Assembly (NCBI RefSeq): GCF_001424545.1
Contig: NZ_LMQL01000010.1
Coordinates: forward strand, 362,673-426,672
Reading direction: 5' to 3'
Length of the DNA stretch: 64,000 bases
Source: Ramlibacter sp. Leaf400
Lineage (GTDB): Bacteria > Pseudomonadota > Gammaproteobacteria > Burkholderiales > Burkholderiaceae_C
Shown: positions 28,296 through 38,089 of the stretch, piece after piece
Layout of the letters: each line of letters starts with the position of its first letter
Numbering within the stretch: position 1 is the first letter of the stretch
Notes under the pieces: generated by a model
Databases searched by the model: none
Told to the model about the DNA's origin: nothing
Seen by the model: only the letters and a program-made list of their open reading frames with translations
Program-made: the position numbers and the translations under genes

Positions 28296-28928
28296 TTGTT
28301 TTCGATCATACAAGCCGCAGGCTGGCCGATCTGGCCCCTGGTTGCCTGCTCCATCCTGGCCCTGGCCCTCGTCATCGAGCGCTTCCTCAGCCTCAAGTCG
28401 GCGCGCGTGGCACCGCCCCGGCTGCTGGACGAAGCGATGTCCGTGTCCCGAGGCTCGGTGCCCAGTCCCGACGTGGTGACCCAGCTCGAGCAGAACTCCG
28501 CCCTGGGCGAAGTGCTCGCCAGCGGTTTCCGCGCGCTCAACAGCGACCCGCGCTGCACCGAGGCCGACCTGCGCGCCACCATGGAAGGCACCGGCCGCGC
28601 CGTGGCCCACCGGCTGGAGCGCTACCTCAGTGCGCTGGCCACCATCGCCTCGGCGGCCCCGCTGCTGGGCCTGCTGGGCACGGTCATCGGCATGATCGAG
28701 ATCTTCGGCTCGCAGTCCCCGGGCGCCTCCTCCACCGGCGGCAACCCGGCCCAGCTGGCCCACGGCATCTCGGTGGCGCTCTACAACACGGCCTTCGGCC
28801 TGATCGTCGCCATCCCGGCGTTGATCTTCTGGCGCTATTTCCGTGCCCGCGTCGACGCCTACCTGCTCACGCTGGAGCTGGCGTCCGATCGCTTCGTGCG
28901 CCACCTGCTGGCCCTGCGCAGAGCCTGA
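28296..28928 (+). CDS. exbB: MotA/TolQ/ExbB proton channel family protein
   Basis: Inner-membrane protein of 210 aa: TM1 WPIWPLVACSILALALVIERF, then after a cytoplasmic region TM2-3 around APLLGLLGTVIGMIEIFG and GLIVAIPALIFW. It forms the proton-driven motor with the ExbD protein encoded 7 nt downstream. The start is TTG at 28296 with GGGAG upstream. As first gene of a row with lpxK and kdsB it may energise envelope transport. Confidence 0.93.
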   Translation: MFSIIQAAGWPIWPLVACSILALALVIERFLSLKSARVAPPRLLDEAMSVSRGSVPSPDVVTQLEQNSALGEVLASGFRALNSDPRCTEADLRATMEGTGRAVAHRLERYLSALATIASAAPLLGLLGTVIGMIEIFGSQSPGASSTGGNPAQLAHGISVALYNTAFGLIVAIPALIFWRYFRARVDAYLLTLELASDRFVRHLLALRRA

Positions 28929-28935
28929 GCCCGGC

Positions 28936-29364
28936 ATGAACTTCCGCAGCCGCTCCCGCGAGGAACCGGAGATCAACCTGATCCCGTTCATCGACGTCCT
29001 GCTGGTCGTGCTCATCTTCCTGATGCTGTCGACCACCTACAGCAAGTTCACCGAACTCCAGCTGCGCCTGCCGGTGGCCGACGCCGACGCCCAGCGCGAC
29101 TACCCGCGCGAGGTGATCGTGGGCGTGGCCAGCGACGGCCGCTACACGGTCAACCGGCAGCCGGTGTCCGGGCGCAACGCCGACCAGCTCGCCAGCGCCC
29201 TGCTGGAGGCTGCCAAGGCCGGCAAGGACAGCGTGGTGATCGTCAGCGCCGACGCCACCGCGCCGCACCAGTCGGTGATCACCGTGCTGGAGGCGGCTCG
29301 CCGCTCCGGCCTGCAGCAGATCACCTTCGCAGCCCAGTCGTCGGCCCAGGCCGACGCGCGCTGA
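28936..29364 (+). CDS. exbD: ExbD/TolR family biopolymer transport protein
   Basis: Protein of 142 aa with a short cytoplasmic start, then one membrane helix EINLIPFIDVLLVVLIFLML that includes the essential Asp of ExbD/TolR, and a periplasmic domain ending VITVLEAARRSGLQQITFA. It pairs with the preceding ExbB. Start ATG at 28936. Confidence 0.94.
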   Translation: MNFRSRSREEPEINLIPFIDVLLVVLIFLMLSTTYSKFTELQLRLPVADADAQRDYPREVIVGVASDGRYTVNRQPVSGRNADQLASALLEAAKAGKDSVVIVSADATAPHQSVITVLEAARRSGLQQITFAAQSSAQADAR

Positions 29365-29368
29365 GCGG

Positions 29369-30367
29369 ATGCGCGAGGCGCTGCAACGCGCCTGGCTGCG
29401 CCGCGGGCCGCTCGCCCGCCTGCTTTGGCCCCTCTGCCTGCCGATGCGCGCCGCCGTGCGGCTGCGCCAGTGGCTCTACCGCCGGGGCTCGCTCGCCTCG
29501 CACAAGGCCCCGGTCCCGGTGGTCGTCATCGGCAACGTGGTCGCCGGCGGCGCCGGCAAGACGCCGGTGGTGATGGCCGTGGCCGAGCACCTCGTGCGCA
29601 CCGGCCTGAAGGTGGCCGTCGTTTCGCGCGGCCACGGCCGCACCAGCACCGGCTGCCTCGAAGTCACGCCGGGCAGCGACCCCGCCCAGTCCGGCGACGA
29701 GCCGCTGCTGATCGCCACCCGCTGCCGCGTGCCCGTGTTCGTGGCCGAGCGACGTTTCGAGGCGGTGCAGTCCGCGCTCCAGGCCTATCCGGAAACCGAC
29801 GTGGTCGTCAGCGACGACGGGCTGCAGCACTACGCGATGGCGCGGGACGTCGAGGTCTGCGTCTTCGACGACCGGGGCCTGGGCAACGGCTGGCTGCTGC
29901 CGGCCGGGCCGCTGCGCGAGCCCTGGCCGCGCCCGGCGGACCTGGTGCTGCGCACCGCAGGCGCCGAAGGACTGCCGGGCTTCGTCGTCCGCCGACGCCT
30001 CTCGACCACGGCCTGGCGCGCCGACGGCAAACGCGTAGACCTGGCCTCTTTCGCCCACCAGGACTGCGATGCGCTGGCCGGCATCGCGCGCCCGCAGGCC
30101 TTCTTCGACATGCTCACCGCCGCGGGTCTTCGACTTGACCGCACCTGGGCACTGGACGACCACCACGACTTCGCCGCCGACGGTCCCTGGCTGCAGGGCG
30201 AGCCTCCGCTGCTGTGCACGGAGAAGGATGCGGTCAAGCTCTGGCGCCGCAACCCCCGGGCCTGGGCGGTACCCCTCGAGGTGGAGATCGATGACGGCTT
30301 CTGGACGCAGCTCGATTCGCTGTTGCAGCCAAAGCTATCATCCGCGCATGGACCCCAAACTGCTTGA
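29369..30367 (+). CDS. lpxK: Tetraacyldisaccharide 4'-kinase
   Basis: Protein of 332 aa. The P-loop is [16 protein letters not shown] at about residue 53-68. The family segments [32 protein letters not shown] and DDHHDFA are present. It phosphorylates the lipid A precursor at the 4' position on the inner membrane. The start is 5 nt after exbD, and its 3' end overlaps the next gene by 20 nt. Confidence 0.96.
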   Translation: MREALQRAWLRRGPLARLLWPLCLPMRAAVRLRQWLYRRGSLASHKAPVPVVVIGNVVAGGAGKTPVVMAVAEHLVRTGLKVAVVSRGHGRTSTGCLEVTPGSDPAQSGDEPLLIATRCRVPVFVAERRFEAVQSALQAYPETDVVVSDDGLQHYAMARDVEVCVFDDRGLGNGWLLPAGPLREPWPRPADLVLRTAGAEGLPGFVVRRRLSTTAWRADGKRVDLASFAHQDCDALAGIARPQAFFDMLTAAGLRLDRTWALDDHHDFAADGPWLQGEPPLLCTEKDAVKLWRRNPRAWAVPLEVEIDDGFWTQLDSLLQPKLSSAHGPQTA

Positions 30368-30554
30368 GCTGCTCGTCTGCCCGGTGACCAAGGGGCACCT
30401 CGACTACGACCGCTCGCGGCAGGAACTGATCTCGCGCGCCGCGCGCCTGGCCTACCCGATCCGGGACGGCATCCCGGTCCTGCTCGAGGACGAAGCCCGC
30501 ACGCTCAGCGACGAGGAAATCGAGCGCCTGCCCGCCCGCACGCCCCTGGTCTAG
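30348..30554 (+). CDS. Trm112 family protein
   Basis: Protein of 68 aa with the Trm112/YcaR fold ([36 protein letters not shown]). Only one cysteine of the usual zinc set is visible. It is the conserved neighbour between lpxK and kdsB. It probably helps fold or activate a methyltransferase, although the bacterial role is unclear. Start ATG at 30348 inside the end of lpxK. Confidence 0.93.
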   Translation: MDPKLLELLVCPVTKGHLDYDRSRQELISRAARLAYPIRDGIPVLLEDEARTLSDEEIERLPARTPLV

Positions 30555-30558
30555 CGGC

Positions 30559-31323
30559 GTGCGCTTCACTGTCCTGATCCCGGCGCGCCTCGCGTCGACC
30601 CGACTGCCCGACAAGCCCCTGGCCGACATCGCCGGCCGGCCGATGGTGGTGCGCGTGGCCGAACGGGCCCGCCAGTCGCGGGCGCAGCGCGTCGTGGTGG
30701 CCGCGGACAGCCCGGCCATCGTGGCGGCCTGCGAGGCCCACGGCGTGCAGGCCGTGTTGACATCGCCGGACCACCCGTCGGGCACCGACCGCCTGGCCGA
30801 AGCCAGCCGGCTGCTTTCGCTTCCCGACGACGAGATCGTCGTCAACGTCCAGGGCGACGAGCCGCTGATCGACCCCGGCCTGATCGATTCGGTCGCGCAG
30901 CTGCTCGACACCAGCCGGGACGCCCCGATGGGCACGGCGGCGCACCCGATCCACGAGGTGGCCGATTTCGCCAACCCGAACGTGGTCAAGGTGGTCATCG
31001 ACGCGCGGGGACTCGCGCTCTACTTCAGCCGCGCGCCGATCGCCTGGTGGCGCGATGGCTTCGCCGGCGGCGTTCACGCCCTGCCCGACCCGGCACCGCT
31101 GCGGCACGTGGGCATCTACTCGTACCGCGCCGCTTTCCTGCGCACCTTTCCGACGCTGCCGCAGGCGCCGCTCGAGCGGCTGGAGTCGCTGGAGCAGCTG
31201 CGCGTGCTCTGGCATGGGCACCGCATCGCGGTCCACGTCACGCCACACGCGCCCGGACCCGGCGTCGACACACCCGAGGACCTGGCCCGCGTCCGCGCGC
31301 TGTTCGAGCGCCCGCCAGCGTAA
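30559..31323 (+). CDS. kdsB: 3-deoxy-manno-octulosonate cytidylyltransferase
   Basis: Protein of 254 aa. The nucleotide-binding start is [20 protein letters not shown], followed by [25 protein letters not shown] and [13 protein letters not shown]. It activates Kdo as CMP-Kdo for LPS inner core. The start is GTG at 30559, 4 nt after the Trm112 stop. Confidence 0.97.
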   Translation: MRFTVLIPARLASTRLPDKPLADIAGRPMVVRVAERARQSRAQRVVVAADSPAIVAACEAHGVQAVLTSPDHPSGTDRLAEASRLLSLPDDEIVVNVQGDEPLIDPGLIDSVAQLLDTSRDAPMGTAAHPIHEVADFANPNVVKVVIDARGLALYFSRAPIAWWRDGFAGGVHALPDPAPLRHVGIYSYRAAFLRTFPTLPQAPLERLESLEQLRVLWHGHRIAVHVTPHAPGPGVDTPEDLARVRALFERPPA

Positions 31324-31386
31324 GGTCCCGCAGGGCTGCGTGCTATCCTCAAGCGCAAAGATGCGCAATGGCCTGGCGCGGGATGA

Positions 31387-32085
<699 letters not shown>

Positions 32086-32098
32086 CCGGGGAGCCCGC

Positions 32099-32563
32099 TC
32101 AGGCGGGGCTGGAGCGCAGGCCGTAGGCCTTGCCGTCCACGAAAAGGTACTCCGCGCGCAGCACGGGCTCGCCCTTCTCGTCCTTCAGGCCGAAGCCCAC
32201 GACCGATATCCGCGTGCCGGGCTTGATCTCGGCCACCTTCCAGGCCTCCAGCCGCGTAAGCGGCGCCAGTTCAACCTCCCACTTGGTGTCCTTGCGCGTG
32301 GGCACCTGCGCCTTGGCCAGCAGCGCCTTGCCGTCCACGGCGGCGCTCTGGCCGGGCAACTGGCGCGACGCCAGGTCGGCGGGCACCTTCAGGGTCGGGC
32401 TGACTTCCAGGTCGAGCTCGGCATGCGGGTTCTGCCAGCGCACGCCGGAGACGCGTCCTTCCAGGTAGAGCGGCCGATCCTGGTCGAAGCTGCTCCACCC
32501 ATGGTGCGCCAGCGCCAGCGTGGGCAGGCCGGCCACGGACAGCAGGAGGGTTCTGCGTTTCAT
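32099..32563 (-). CDS. DUF6152-like exported protein
   Basis: Protein of 154 aa with signal peptide MKRRTLLLSVAGLPTLALA and a mature start HHGWSSFDQDRP, typical of the DUF6152 family; a beta-rich domain follows (YLEGRVSGVRWQNPHAELDL). The start is ATG at 32563 with GGAG upstream; a GTG two codons earlier is possible. It is followed on the same strand by a membrane protein gene, and such pairs recur. No function is known; copper or redox roles have been guessed for similar proteins but nothing here proves that. Confidence 0.75.
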   Translation of the reverse strand: MKRRTLLLSVAGLPTLALAHHGWSSFDQDRPLYLEGRVSGVRWQNPHAELDLEVSPTLKVPADLASRQLPGQSAAVDGKALLAKAQVPTRKDTKWEVELAPLTRLEAWKVAEIKPGTRISVVGFGLKDEKGEPVLRAEYLFVDGKAYGLRSSPA

Positions 32564-32576
32564 CGTCACGCTCCTT

Positions 32577-32993
32577 TCATCGGTAGGCGATCCAGCGCCC
32601 GCAGGTGAGCACCGCGAGCCACAGGACGGTGGAGACTAGCATCAGGGCCCGCGCCGTGGTGTCCAGGCGTTGCAGCGACCCGCGCATGTGGAAGGCCAGG
32701 GCATTGCCGCCGGCCAGCAGGATCAAAAGCATCTTCAGCGTGAAGGCCCTGTTGGCCAGCAGCTCCTGCGTCTGGCTGGAGAACATCAGCAGGCCGCTGG
32801 TGACCACCAGGGCGAAGCCGCAGGCCGCCACCGTGAGGCTCATGCGGGCCAGCTCGGCCACGGGCAGTGCGGCGCCGCGGCCAAAAACGCGCAGCTCCAG
32901 CAGCACCAGGTTGCCCAGCAGCAGCGCGATCCCGAAGATGTGGACGACCTCCAGCGCCGGGTAGGCCCACGGATGGGTCTGCAGGACTTCCAT
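32577..32993 (-). CDS. Small integral membrane protein (DUF6644-like)
   Basis: Protein of 138 aa, mostly hydrophobic, with four predicted membrane helices ([72 protein letters not shown]). His residues in the first and third helices resemble those of membrane cytochrome-b-like proteins. It lies just after ansA and just before the DUF6152-like gene. Function unknown. Confidence 0.75.
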   Translation of the reverse strand: MEVLQTHPWAYPALEVVHIFGIALLLGNLVLLELRVFGRGAALPVAELARMSLTVAACGFALVVTSGLLMFSSQTQELLANRAFTLKMLLILLAGGNALAFHMRGSLQRLDTTARALMLVSTVLWLAVLTCGRWIAYR

Positions 32994-32995
32994 CG

Positions 32996-33937
32996 TCAGG
33001 CCAGCAACGAGAGCAGCAGGTCCACGCGCGCCTTGGCGGGCGTGAGCGGGGTCGAGGCCAGCGCTTCGTGGGCCTGCGCCACGATCGGGCCTTCGAGACA
33101 GCGGCTGGAACGGACGACGCGCACGCCCGCAGCCTGGGCACGCAGCAGCGCCTGTTCCAGCGCGGCGTGGACGGTGCCGTTGCCGGTGGTCGCCACCACC
33201 AGGCCCTGCACGCCCGCCGCCTGCAAGGCCTCCACCGCACGCGCGTTGGCGCCCGCATGGCTGTGCACGATCTCGACCCAGGGCCATTGCTTCGTGGCCA
33301 CGACTCGCTCGTACAAACCCGCCGAGCCTGCCGATGCGGCCCAGGGCCGCAACGCGCGGACGGTGCCTTCTTCGACATGGGCGAGCGGCCCCGCATCCCC
33401 CGAGCCGAACGCGTCCAGCCGATGGGGATGCACCTTGCGCACGTCTGCCGCCCCGTGCACGGTGCCGGCGCACACGGCCAGCACGCCCTGCACGCCGGGC
33501 GTGCGCGCGACGGCGAAAGCGTCGGCCAGGTTCTGGGGCCCGTCAGGTGCGAGCGCCGTGGCCGGCCGCATCGCGCTGGCCAGCACCACGGGCTTGTCCG
33601 GCGCCAGCACGCGCTGCAGGAACCAGGCGGTCTCCTCCAGCGTGTCGGTGCCGTGGGTGATCACGACGGCCTGCACCTGCGGCCGATCCAGCCAGTGCCG
33701 GCATCGCATCGCCAGCTTGTGCCAGAGCGCGAAGTCCATGTCCTTGCTGTCGACCTGGGCCACCTGTTCGGCCGTGATGGCGACACCTTCCGGCGCGGGC
33801 AGCCCAGCCAGGAGTTCGTCGACACCGATCTCCCCGGCGCGGTAGCCGAGGGCATCGCCCGCCCGGTCGGCCCGCCCGGCGATGGTCCCGCCGGTGGCCA
33901 GCACCACGATCTGCTGCACTTGCACTTGCACTTGCAC
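32996..33937 (-). CDS. ansA: L-asparaginase
   Basis: Protein of up to 313 aa. It has the asparaginase signatures [11 protein letters not shown] (nucleophile Thr) and [16 protein letters not shown]. No signal peptide is seen, so a cytoplasmic type is likely. The 5' end contains four in-frame GTG codons within repeated GTGCAA hexamers (33917-33937); any could be the start, changing the N-terminus by two residues per step. It is divergent from lexA, sharing a short control region that contains two SOS-like boxes. Confidence 0.93.
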   Translation of the reverse strand: MQVQVQVQQIVVLATGGTIAGRADRAGDALGYRAGEIGVDELLAGLPAPEGVAITAEQVAQVDSKDMDFALWHKLAMRCRHWLDRPQVQAVVITHGTDTLEETAWFLQRVLAPDKPVVLASAMRPATALAPDGPQNLADAFAVARTPGVQGVLAVCAGTVHGAADVRKVHPHRLDAFGSGDAGPLAHVEEGTVRALRPWAASAGSAGLYERVVATKQWPWVEIVHSHAGANARAVEALQAAGVQGLVVATTGNGTVHAALEQALLRAQAAGVRVVRSSRCLEGPIVAQAHEALASTPLTPAKARVDLLLSLLA

Positions 33938-33949
33938 TATTTCCCGAAA

Positions 33950-33965
33950 CTGGTTAAAAATACAG
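33950..33965 (+). promoter_or_regulatory. LexA operator (SOS box) 1
   Basis: CTGGTTAAAAATACAG fits the CTG-N10-CAG pattern of proteobacterial LexA boxes. It lies 42 nt upstream of the lexA ATG and just before the divergent ansA start. Confidence 0.8.
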
Positions 33966-33968
33966 CTA

Positions 33969-33984
33969 CTGGATGGACAGCCAG
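33969..33984 (+). promoter_or_regulatory. LexA operator (SOS box) 2
   Basis: CTGGATGGACAGCCAG also matches CTG-N10-CAG, 19 nt downstream of the first box. Its centre is less AT-rich, so it may be weaker. Paired boxes at lexA occur in many species and allow autoregulation. Confidence 0.6.
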
Positions 33985-34006
33985 TGAACTGCCCTCAGGA
34001 GCCCGT

Positions 34007-34681
34007 ATGAACGAGACGCCCAAGCTCACCGCGCGCCAGCAACAGATTCTGGACCTGATCCAGTCGGCCATCGCGCGCACCGGCGCGCCGCCCACGCGCG
34101 CCGAGATCGCCGCCGAACTGGGCTTCAAGTCCGCCAACGCGGCCGAGGAGCACCTCCAGGCGCTGGCCCGCAAGGGCGTCATCGAGCTGGTCAGCGGCAC
34201 CTCGCGCGGCATCCGCCTGAAGGGCGACACGCTGCGCTCCATCCACGAGTCGCGCTTCAAGCAGTTCCCGCTGCCGCTGCAAAGCCTGGCCCAGCTCGCG
34301 CTGCCGCTGATCGGCCGCGTCGCCGCCGGCTCGCCCATCCTCGCGCAGGAACACGTCGACCAGACGTACTACGTGGAAAGCAGCCTGTTCCAGCGCCGCC
34401 CCGACTACCTGCTCAAGGTGCGCGGCATGTCCATGCGCGACGCCGGCATCATGGACGGCGACCTGCTCGCCGTGCAGGCCACCAAGGAGGCCAAGAACGG
34501 CCAGATCGTCGTGGCCCGCCTGGGCGACGAGGTCACGGTCAAGCGCTTCCGCCGCAACAAGCACCTGATCGAGCTGCACGCCGAGAACCCCGACTACCCC
34601 ACCATCGTGGTGGAGCCCGGCGAACCCTTCGAGATCGAAGGCCTGGCCGTCGGCCTGATCCGCAACACCATGCTGATGTAG
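34007..34681 (+). CDS. lexA: LexA repressor
   Basis: Protein of 224 aa. The N-terminal winged helix reads [42 protein letters not shown]. The autocleavage site is A107-G108 in RVAAGSP. The catalytic dyad is Ser142 (GMSM) and Lys179 (DEVTVKR), corresponding to S119/K156 of E. coli. It represses SOS genes until RecA triggers self-cleavage. Two SOS boxes precede it. Confidence 0.97.
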   Translation: MNETPKLTARQQQILDLIQSAIARTGAPPTRAEIAAELGFKSANAAEEHLQALARKGVIELVSGTSRGIRLKGDTLRSIHESRFKQFPLPLQSLAQLALPLIGRVAAGSPILAQEHVDQTYYVESSLFQRRPDYLLKVRGMSMRDAGIMDGDLLAVQATKEAKNGQIVVARLGDEVTVKRFRRNKHLIELHAENPDYPTIVVEPGEPFEIEGLAVGLIRNTMLM

Positions 34682-34806
34682 GCATCGCGCCGGAAGGCAG
34701 CAGGTGGCGGGCGTATGGCGCACGAGGCGCCATCACCCTGCACCTTCCGGCTCCCCGTTCCCAATCTCGCCTGTGTTTCGAACCCTGTAGTCAAAAGGAG
34801 AGCGAC

Positions 34807-35145
34807 ATGGGACTCACGATCTGTACCTTCGCCGGCGCACTGCGCCTGTTCGGCCGCTGGCTGGGGCGCCTGTCCGGCAGCGCCGGCTCGCGCGCCGCGG
34901 TTTCCCGTCCAGGCGGCATGCGCCTGCACACCGCCCCCGGCCGCGGCCACGTGGCCTGGCCGCCGGCCCACCGTTCGGCCGGCGCGCGGCGTCCGCTGCG
35001 GGTGCTGCGCGTCGTCGATGCGGGCCACGCCCCGTGCAGCGCGGGCCGCATGGTCATCTCGGGCCGGATGGCCGACGTGTGCGCGGAGCTCGATCGCCTG
35101 GTGGCGCTGGAAGCGACCGGGGCTTACTTCGCGCCGGCCAGGTAA
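34807..35145 (+). CDS. Hypothetical protein
   Basis: Protein of 112 aa rich in Arg/Gly/Ala. The C-terminal part (RVVDAGHAPCSAGRMVISGRMADVCAELDRLVALEA) looks like a conserved short betaproteobacterial motif, whereas the N-terminal half is low complexity. The AAAAGGAG ribosome site is strong. Its 3' end overlaps the end of the convergent DUF1993 gene by 22 nt. Function not recognised. Confidence 0.72.
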   Translation: MGLTICTFAGALRLFGRWLGRLSGSAGSRAAVSRPGGMRLHTAPGRGHVAWPPAHRSAGARRPLRVLRVVDAGHAPCSAGRMVISGRMADVCAELDRLVALEATGAYFAPAR

Positions 35146-35636
35146 TCGGCCTTGCCCAACTCCACGCCGTTGTGCCGCAGGATGGCGTAGGCGGTGGTGA
35201 CGTGGAAGAAGAAGTTGGGCAGCGCCCAGTGCTTCAGGTAGGCCTCTCCCTTCATGGTGCGGGTGGCGTCGCGGCCCACCGGGAAGGTGATGTCCTTGTC
35301 CTCGGTTCCGTCCAGCTTGTCGGCCGGCACGGTCTCCAGCCAGGCCAGCGTCTTGGCGATGCGGGCGCGCAGTTCGTCGAAGGTGGTCTCGTTGTCCTCG
35401 AACTTGGGCGCCTCCACGCCCGAGATGCGGGCCACGCCGTTCTTGGCGGCGTCGCAGGCGATCTGGATCTGCCGGCTCAGGGGCAGCATGTCGGGCGCCA
35501 GGCGGTAGGTCACCAGCACCTGCGGGTCGAACTTGCGGGCCTGGGCATGCGCCAGGCCCTTGTCCAGCAGGTGGGACAGGTTGGCCAGCATGGTGCGGAA
35601 GATCGGCAGGCTGGCCGAGGACATCGAAATCGCCAT
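35124..35636 (-). CDS. DUF1993 family protein
   Basis: Protein of 170 aa. It has the DUF1993 features FRTMLANLSHLLDKGLAHA, the YRLAPDMLPLSRQIQIACD block and WALPNFFFHVTTAYAILRHNGVELGK. The fold is likely a DinB-like helical bundle; its function is unknown. The ATG at 35636 has AGGAG about 9 nt upstream. A longer frame running into the next gene's promoter area was rejected. Confidence 0.9.
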   Translation of the reverse strand: MAISMSSASLPIFRTMLANLSHLLDKGLAHAQARKFDPQVLVTYRLAPDMLPLSRQIQIACDAAKNGVARISGVEAPKFEDNETTFDELRARIAKTLAWLETVPADKLDGTEDKDITFPVGRDATRTMKGEAYLKHWALPNFFFHVTTAYAILRHNGVELGKADYLAGAK

Positions 35637-35745
35637 CGAGAAGTCTCCTGAATAGGGGGGTGCGAAAAGCAAAGGCGCCATGCTAGCGGCGCGCCGGCAA
35701 CTCTGCCGGCGCGAGGCCTTGCGGACCGCAGGGCACAATCGCGGC

Positions 35746-36753
35746 ATGAACATCGTGATCCTCGACGATTACCAGGACGCCGTTCGCAAGCTGAAGTGCG
35801 CGACCAGGCTCGAGGCCTACCCCGCCAAGGTCTATACCAACACCGTCAAGGGCATCGGACAGCTGTCGGTTCGCCTGCGCGACGCCGACGTGATCGTCCT
35901 GATCCGCGAGCGCACCCACATCACCCGGCAGCTGATCGAGAAGCTCCCGCGCCTGAAGCTGATCTCCCAGACCGGCAAGGTCGGCTCGCACGTGGACGTC
36001 GAGGCCTGCACCGAGCGCGGCATCGTCGTCACCGAAGGCGTGGGCTCGCCGGTCGCGCCGGCGGAACTGGCCTGGGCGCTGGTGATGGCCGCCATGCGCC
36101 GCCTGCCGCAGTACATCCAGACGCTCAAGCACGGCGGCTGGCAGCAGTCGGGCATGAAGTCCGGCTCGATGCCCGCCAACTTCGGCCTGGGCATGGTGCT
36201 CAAGGGCAAGACGCTGGGCATCTGGGGCTACGGCAAGATCGGCCAGCTGGTCGCCGGCTACGGCCGCGCGTTCGGCATGCGCGTGATGGTGTGGGGCCGC
36301 GAGGGCTCGCGCTCGCGCGCCGAGGCCGACGGCCACCAGGCGGCCGAGAGCCGCGAGCAGTTCTTCGCCGAAAGCGACGTGCTCAGCCTGCACCTGCGGC
36401 TGAACGACGAAACCGCCGGCATCGTGACGCTGGAGGACCTGGGCCGCATGAAGCCCACCGCCCTTTTCGTCAACACCTCGCGCGCCGAGCTGCTCCAGCA
36501 GGACGCCCTGATCACGGCGCTCAACCGGGGCCGCCCCGGCATGGCCGCGGTCGACGTGTTCGAGAGCGAACCCATCCTGCAGGGCCACGCCCTGCTGCGG
36601 CTGGAGAACTGCATCTGCACGCCCCACATCGGCTACGTGGAGCTGGACAGCTACGAGCTGTACTTCGGCGCCGCGTTCGACAACGTGGTCAATTACATCG
36701 AGGGGCACCCCACCAACGTGGTCAACCCCGGCGCGCTCCAGGTGAGGCGCTAG
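35746..36753 (+). CDS. D-2-hydroxyacid dehydrogenase family protein
   Basis: Protein of 335 aa with the NAD-binding Rossmann site LGIWGYGKIGQLVAGYG and the catalytic Arg/Glu/His set: NTSRAEL, AVDVFESEP, CTPHIGYVE. It reduces 2-keto acids or oxidises D-2-hydroxy acids; the exact substrate is unknown. The next gene starts 7 nt later and encodes an MFS transporter, suggesting uptake or export of a related acid. Confidence 0.93.
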   Translation: MNIVILDDYQDAVRKLKCATRLEAYPAKVYTNTVKGIGQLSVRLRDADVIVLIRERTHITRQLIEKLPRLKLISQTGKVGSHVDVEACTERGIVVTEGVGSPVAPAELAWALVMAAMRRLPQYIQTLKHGGWQQSGMKSGSMPANFGLGMVLKGKTLGIWGYGKIGQLVAGYGRAFGMRVMVWGREGSRSRAEADGHQAAESREQFFAESDVLSLHLRLNDETAGIVTLEDLGRMKPTALFVNTSRAELLQQDALITALNRGRPGMAAVDVFESEPILQGHALLRLENCICTPHIGYVELDSYELYFGAAFDNVVNYIEGHPTNVVNPGALQVRR

Positions 36754-36760
36754 GCGCCCC

Positions 36761-37993
36761 ATGGCGGCGGCATCCGGAGGCACGACGGGCGCGGCGCCGG
36801 CCCGTGCCCCGATGCCGCGGGTGCTGTGGCCGCTGCTGTTCGGCAATTTCGTCATCGGCGCCGGCGTGATGGTGGTGCCGGGGACGCTCAACGAGATCAG
36901 CACCTCGCTCGACGTCCCGGTGGCCAGCGCCGGCCAGCTGATCACGGTCGGTGGCGTCCTCATGTGCCTGGGCGCGCCGCTGTGCGCCGCGCTGGTGGCC
37001 GGCTGGGACCGGCGCCGGCTGCTGGCACTGTCCATGGTCTGGTACGCGCTGCTCCACCTGGCCTGCGCAGCCGCGCCGAGCTTCGCCTGGCTGCTGCCGC
37101 TGCGGGCCCTGGCCGTCATCTCGCCGGCCATCTTCACGCCGCAGGCCGCGGCCTGCGTGGGCCTGCTGGTGCCGCCGCAGGACCGCGGACGCGCCATCAC
37201 CTTCATCTTCGTGGGCTGGTCGCTGGCCTCGGTCCTCGGCATGCCGCTGGGGGCCTACATCGGCGGCACCTTGGGCTGGCGGGCCGCGTTCATGGTCGTG
37301 GCCGCTTTTTCGCTGCTGAGCGCGGCATGGGTCTGGCGCACGCTGCCCGACGGCGTGCGGCCGCCGGCGCTCTCGAAACAGGCCTGGGCCGAGACCTTCG
37401 CCTCGCGTCCGCTGATGCTGACGGTGGCGGTGACGGTGCTCTACTCGGCCGGGCAGTTCGTGCTGTTCTCCTACTTCGCGCCCTACTTCCGCCAGACGCT
37501 GGGCACCTCGGCGGCGTCGCTCAGCCTGCTCTTCATGTGGTTCGGCCTGTTCGGCTTCATCGGCAACGTGCTGATGTCGCGCCACGTCGACCGCCTGGGC
37601 GTCGACCGTGCCGTGATGCTGGCCGTGGCTTCCATGGCCCTGAGCTTCCTGCTGTGGCCGCTCGCGCCGGTGAGCCTGCTGCTGGCGGCGGTGGTCCTGG
37701 TGCCGTGGGCGCTGGGCTGCTTCTCGTCCAACTCGGCGCAGCAGGCCCGGCTGGCCGGCATCGCGCCGCCGCTCGCGCCGGCGTCGATCGCGCTGAACTC
37801 CTCGGCCATGTACGCGGGCCAGGCCATCGGTGCCGGGGGCGGCGGCTGGCTGATCGTGCACGCGGGATACGGCGTGCTGCACTGGGCGGGACTGGCCGGG
37901 CTGCTGGCCGCGCTCGCGGTGAGCGCGCTGGCCGCGCGGGCCGCGCACAAGGCGCAGCCGGGCGGCGTGCCCGCATCGACGCCCGTGCGCTGA
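36761..37993 (+). CDS. MFS transporter
   Basis: Protein of 410 aa with twelve hydrophobic helices, and the arginine-rich loop after helix 2 (AGWDRRRLLALSM) typical of drug:H+ antiporters. Helix 4-5 reads VGWSLASVLGMPLGAYIGG, a motif C-like region. It belongs to the sugar-efflux/AraJ or Bcr group. The start is ATG 7 nt after the dehydrogenase gene, so they are probably one operon. Substrate unknown. Confidence 0.9.
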   Translation: MAAASGGTTGAAPARAPMPRVLWPLLFGNFVIGAGVMVVPGTLNEISTSLDVPVASAGQLITVGGVLMCLGAPLCAALVAGWDRRRLLALSMVWYALLHLACAAAPSFAWLLPLRALAVISPAIFTPQAAACVGLLVPPQDRGRAITFIFVGWSLASVLGMPLGAYIGGTLGWRAAFMVVAAFSLLSAAWVWRTLPDGVRPPALSKQAWAETFASRPLMLTVAVTVLYSAGQFVLFSYFAPYFRQTLGTSAASLSLLFMWFGLFGFIGNVLMSRHVDRLGVDRAVMLAVASMALSFLLWPLAPVSLLLAAVVLVPWALGCFSSNSAQQARLAGIAPPLAPASIALNSSAMYAGQAIGAGGGGWLIVHAGYGVLHWAGLAGLLAALAVSALAARAAHKAQPGGVPASTPVR

Positions 37994-38089
37994 ACCGGTC
38001 GGCGCGACCTTCGCGGTCGCAGGCTGAGCTGGGCGCAGCGCGGTCCCGCGAGGGACTTTCGCGCGAAACCGCTGCCGGATAATCCCGCG

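Noticed and set aside
32092-32112. Hairpin between adk and the DUF6152-like gene as terminator
   Set aside because: Short stem overlapping the stop codon, no T-run; too weak to call.
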